Assembly (NCBI GenBank): GCA_963772645.1 | Contig: CAVYYD010000006.1 | Location: 248,001-312,000, forward strand | Direction: 5' to 3' | DNA from: DASSQJ01 sp963772645 | GTDB lineage: Bacteria; Actinomycetota; Actinomycetes; Actinomycetales; Dermatophilaceae | Length of the DNA stretch: 64,000 nucleotides | Shown: positions 61,561 through 64,000 of the stretch, in pieces | How the letters are laid out: the number at the start of each line of letters is the position of its first letter | Position numbering within the stretch: position 1 is the first letter of the stretch | Translations under genes and position numbers: made by a program | The notes under the pieces: generated by a model | What the model was told of the DNA's origin: nothing | The model's database searches: none | What the model saw: the letters and a program-made list of their open reading frames with translations, nothing else

Positions 61561-63072
61561 GTGGCAACCGGGGAGGCACCGCACCCCGAGGAGGTCCCGG
61601 CTGTCGCCGAGGCGCCGGTCCTCCTCGAGCGCCGGTCCACCCGGGGCCGGCTCGCGCTGGCCGGCCTGACCATCGGAAGCGGCGTCGCCATCCTCGACGG
61701 CAGCGTCGTCAACGTCGCGCTGCGCACGGTCGGCCGGGACCTCGGCGCCACCCTCCCCCAGCTCCAGTGGGTGGTCAACGCCTACCTCCTGGCCCTGGCC
61801 TCGCTCGTCCTCGTCGCCGGGTCGCTCGGCGACCGGTTCGGCCGGCGCCGCACCTACGTCATCGGCGTCGTGTGGTTCGCCGTCGCCTCGGCCCTGTGCG
61901 CGCTCGCGCAGACGCCGGGCCAGCTCATCGGGCTCCGGGCGCTGCAGGGGGTGGGGGCCGCCCTGCTCACCCCGGGGGCCCTGGCCATCATCCAGTCATC
62001 GTTCCGTCGGGAGGACCGGGCGCCGGCGATCGGTACCTGGGCCGGGCTGGCCGGCGTCGCGGCCGCAATCGGGCCGATCGTCGGCGGCTGGGTCGTCGAC
62101 CACACGACGTGGCGGTGGGTGTTCGGCATCAACGTCCCGCTGTGCGTGGCCGTCGTCGCGCTCACCCTGCTCGCGGCGCCGGAGAGCCACGATCCCGGTG
62201 CGGCGGGCCGGCGGTTCGACGTCGGCGGCGCGGCCCTGGCCGTGGTCGCGCTCGGGGCGACGACGTACGCCCTGACCGCGTCCGCCACCGAGCCGGCCTG
62301 GGTCGTCGCCGGCCTCGCCGGAGTGTCGGTGGGCGCCGGGCTGGGGTTCGTCCTCGTCGAACGGGCGGTCCGGGCGCCGCTGGTCCCCCTCCCCTTGTTC
62401 GCGTCCCGCATCTTCTCGGCCGCCAACGCGATGACGCTCCTGGTCTACGGCGCGCTCGGCGCGGTGACCCTGTTCGTCGTCCTCGAGCTCCAGGCGGCGG
62501 GATGGAGCGCGCTGGCTGCCGGACTGGCCGGGCTGCCGATCACGCTCGCCCTCATGGCCCTGTCCTCGCGGGCCGCCGCGCTCGCCGACCGGATCGGGCC
62601 CCGGTTGCCGATGACGTTCGGCCCGCTCGCCTGCGCGGCGGGCACCCTCCTGCTGCTGCGCGTCGGCCGGGCCCCGACGTGGTGGGACGTGCTGCCCGGG
62701 ATGGTCGTCTTCGCCTTCGGCCTCGCACTGCTCGTCTCACCCCTCACCGCGGCCGTGCTCGCGGCCGCCCCGGACCGCTACGCCGGGGTGGCGAGCGGGG
62801 TCAACAACGCGGTGGCGCGCGCGGGCTCGCTGCTCGCCGTGGCGGTGCTCCCGCCGCTCGTCGGGCTCACCGGCGACGACTACCTCGACCCCACGGCGAT
62901 GACCTCCGGCTACCGGGCCGCGATGCTCTGGTGCGCCGGTCTGCTCGCCGCCGGTGGAGTGGTCAGCTGGCTCGGCGTCGGCCCAGGAGGGAGCCGACGA
63001 GGAAGTGCGCGACCATCTCGTGCCACTCCCGCGAGTGGCGCATCATCGCGTGGGTCTCCCCCTCAACCCTGA
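61561..63072 (+). CDS. MFS transporter, DHA2 (14-TM drug/proton antiporter) family
   Basis: A 503-residue major-facilitator protein: GVAILDGSVVNVALRTVGRD (motif D1), LVLVAGSLGDRFGRRRTYV (motif A), GLRALQGVGAALLTPGALAI (motif B) and GLAGVAAAIGPIVGGWVVDH (motif C), the DHA2 pattern of QacA/EmrB-like exporters. GTG start. The last about 25 codons run past the end of the convergent hydrolase gene (110-base overlap), so the exact C-terminus is doubtful. Substrate unknown. Confidence 0.9.
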   Translation: MATGEAPHPEEVPAVAEAPVLLERRSTRGRLALAGLTIGSGVAILDGSVVNVALRTVGRDLGATLPQLQWVVNAYLLALASLVLVAGSLGDRFGRRRTYVIGVVWFAVASALCALAQTPGQLIGLRALQGVGAALLTPGALAIIQSSFRREDRAPAIGTWAGLAGVAAAIGPIVGGWVVDHTTWRWVFGINVPLCVAVVALTLLAAPESHDPGAAGRRFDVGGAALAVVALGATTYALTASATEPAWVVAGLAGVSVGAGLGFVLVERAVRAPLVPLPLFASRIFSAANAMTLLVYGALGAVTLFVVLELQAAGWSALAAGLAGLPITLALMALSSRAAALADRIGPRLPMTFGPLACAAGTLLLLRVGRAPTWWDVLPGMVVFAFGLALLVSPLTAAVLAAAPDRYAGVASGVNNAVARAGSLLAVAVLPPLVGLTGDDYLDPTAMTSGYRAAMLWCAGLLAAGGVVSWLGVGPGGSRRGSARPSRATPASGASSRGSPPQP

Positions 63073-63688
63073 TGTGCCGCACGGGGACCCCTGCCTCGGC
63101 GAACCACCGGGCGATGACCTGGGTGCGACGGGGGTCGGTGGTGCGGTCCCGGGTGCCGTGCATGAGGAGGACCGGGGTCCCCGGCCGCGGCTGCCGCACG
63201 TCGTTCTCCACCCACGGGGCGAGGGCGACGACAGCCGCGACGTCCGGGTCCGCGGCGAGGTGGAGGGCGACCCGGCCGCCCATCGAGTGACCGACGAGGG
63301 CGATAGGGACCCCGGGCAGCGCGCGGCGGACCCGGTCCAGGGCCCAGCGTGCGTCGACCACGGCATCCTTGACCGGCTCGTTCCACCCCTGGACCCGGTT
63401 CTTCAGCCGCAACACCGCGACCCGGTCCCCCGCACGGCGCTCGATCGCGGTGGCGAAGGGAACCATCCGCAGCACGGTCATCCGCCACCACGCGACCGGG
63501 ACCCGGCTGCGCTCGGTGCCGCCGTGGAGGATGACGACGACGGCCTCGGGGTCAGCCGGCACGCTGCCGCGCAGCTCGGCCCCGTCCCCGTCGTCCGTGT
63601 GCAGGAGGACCTCCTCGGGTGACCCGCGCACCACGTCGGCACGGGTGAGGACCGGTGCGGCCGATGCCAGGTGTCGCGGGCTGGTCAC
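62963..63688 (-). CDS. Alpha/beta-hydrolase of the dienelactone/serine-hydrolase type
   Basis: A 241-residue hydrolase: strand VVVILHGGTERSRVPVAWWR carries the oxyanion HGG, nucleophile elbow VGHSMGGRVALHLAADPD (GHSMG), Asp in LLMHGTRDRTTDPRRTQ and His in VEGETHAMMRHSREWHEM; the triad is complete. GTG 63688 overlaps the cutA stop by four bases, so the two are coupled. Substrate unknown. Confidence 0.87.
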   Translation of the reverse strand: MTSPRHLASAAPVLTRADVVRGSPEEVLLHTDDGDGAELRGSVPADPEAVVVILHGGTERSRVPVAWWRMTVLRMVPFATAIERRAGDRVAVLRLKNRVQGWNEPVKDAVVDARWALDRVRRALPGVPIALVGHSMGGRVALHLAADPDVAAVVALAPWVENDVRQPRPGTPVLLMHGTRDRTTDPRRTQVIARWFAEAGVPVRHIRVEGETHAMMRHSREWHEMVAHFLVGSLLGRRRAS

Positions 63689-64000
63689 GGTGCGTCCTCG
63701 TCGTCGTCGGGTCCGTCGCGGTCCGGGGCGTGGACGGACTCCCTCAGCCAAGAGAAGTACCGGTTGTCGACCTCCACCGCGGGGACCGCCAGCACCTCGG
63801 GCGTGTCGTAGGGGTGTTCGGCGAGGACCCGGTCGCGGACGGCGGCGAAGAGCGGTGCGGTGGTCTTCACGAGGAGCAGGTGCTCGTCGTCGGCCGTGAC
63901 CTCGCCCTGCCACCGGTAGAACGAGCGGACCCCGGGCACGACCTGGACGCAGGCGGCGAGCCGGTCCTCGACGAGCATCCGGGCGAGGCGTTCGGCGCCG
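63685..64000 (-). CDS. cutA: CutA divalent-cation tolerance protein (5' end outside window)
   Basis: The visible about 105 residues match the trimeric CutA1 ferredoxin-like fold: LARMLVEDRLAACVQVVPGV, FYRWQGEVTADDEHLLLVKT, LAEHPYDTPEVLAVPAVEVD and NRYFSWLRESV. The gene continues beyond the window edge, so its start is missing. The C-terminus ends in an acidic tail (DRDGPDDDEDAP). Confidence 0.92.
   Translation of the reverse strand, partial: GAERLARMLVEDRLAACVQVVPGVRSFYRWQGEVTADDEHLLLVKTTAPLFAAVRDRVLAEHPYDTPEVLAVPAVEVDNRYFSWLRESVHAPDRDGPDDDEDAP

Noticed and set aside
59243..61579. A 778-codon frame ending in the MarR gene
   Set aside because: Only the last 158 codons are MarR; the rest is antisense to the ClC channel. 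A GTG at 59719 is the real start.

Overview
The window is very GC-rich and has the coding habits of a high-GC Gram-positive. Gene density is high, GTG starts and ATGA/GTGA stop-start overlaps are common, and the tRNA genes do not encode CCA. It also carries a GTP-type PEP carboxykinase, a DUF1206 membrane protein, LytR-CpsA-Psr and PMT-family envelope enzymes, and a YtxH-like protein. An actinobacterium, probably of the order Micrococcales (Intrasporangiaceae-like), is the best inference. No rRNA or CRISPR array was seen.

Left end, about 0.2-7.9 kb: an accessory segment beside tRNA-Arg(ACG). It has a tyrosine integrase and an excisionase-like gene next to the tRNA 3' end, and four small toxin-antitoxin or TA-like pairs (a BrnT-like/HTH pair, HipB-HipA, YefM-YoeB, FitA/VapB-VapC). 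It also holds an acidic-repeat tract, a lipoprotein and an ABM-type monooxygenase.

Core stretch, 8-16.6 kb: pckG with a Crp/GlxR-like site upstream, an OmpR-type response regulator with its kinase, a GNAT acetyltransferase, a PMT/ArnT-type glycosyltransferase, a DUF1932 dehydrogenase and tRNA-Ser(GCU). From 16.6 to 23.5 kb lies a polyol-type module: an SDR, two sugar-ABC permeases, a substrate-binding lipoprotein, a divergent AraC regulator and a long-chain mannitol/arabinitol-type dehydrogenase. Most genes of this module carry frameshifts.

23.6-38.7 kb is an envelope/surface-glycan locus: an LCP ligase, a membrane protein of unknown role, a PLC-type phosphoesterase, two PMT-type glycosyltransferases around a GH99-like secreted protein, a fusion of GT2, GtrA and HPr-kinase-like domains, and a large secreted metallophosphoesterase with FN3 and DNRLRE modules. 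Next come a penicillin-binding protein, a cold-shock protein, a sugar-binding lipoprotein divergent from a LacI regulator, a DUF1206 protein, tRNA-Ser(UGA) and a YtxH-like protein.

45.5-50.8 kb is the most unusual part: a tightly overlapping four-gene cassette. It encodes an intracellular subtilisin with a GVGYYA repeat, a sigma-70-type factor, a small carboxypeptidase-regulatory-like protein, and a TPR-like protein ending in a caspase-like CHAT domain. The pairing of two proteases with a sigma factor suggests a proteolysis-gated stress, defence or cell-fate switch; this is inference.

50.8-64 kb: cysE-cysK, a large membrane Fe-S oxidoreductase with a repetitive tail, a complete OpuC/ProU-like osmoprotectant ABC operon, a MarR regulator divergent from a ClC channel with CBS domains, a DHA2-type MFS transporter, an alpha/beta hydrolase and the 3' part of cutA.

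Caveat: about ten genes are broken by one or more frameshifts, most best explained by a single extra base outside homopolymers and clustered near 17-22 kb, 28-30 kb and 48-50.6 kb. The encoded motifs are otherwise well preserved, so insertion-type sequence errors are more likely than decay. For these genes one span is given, typed as pseudogene, with the reading described.
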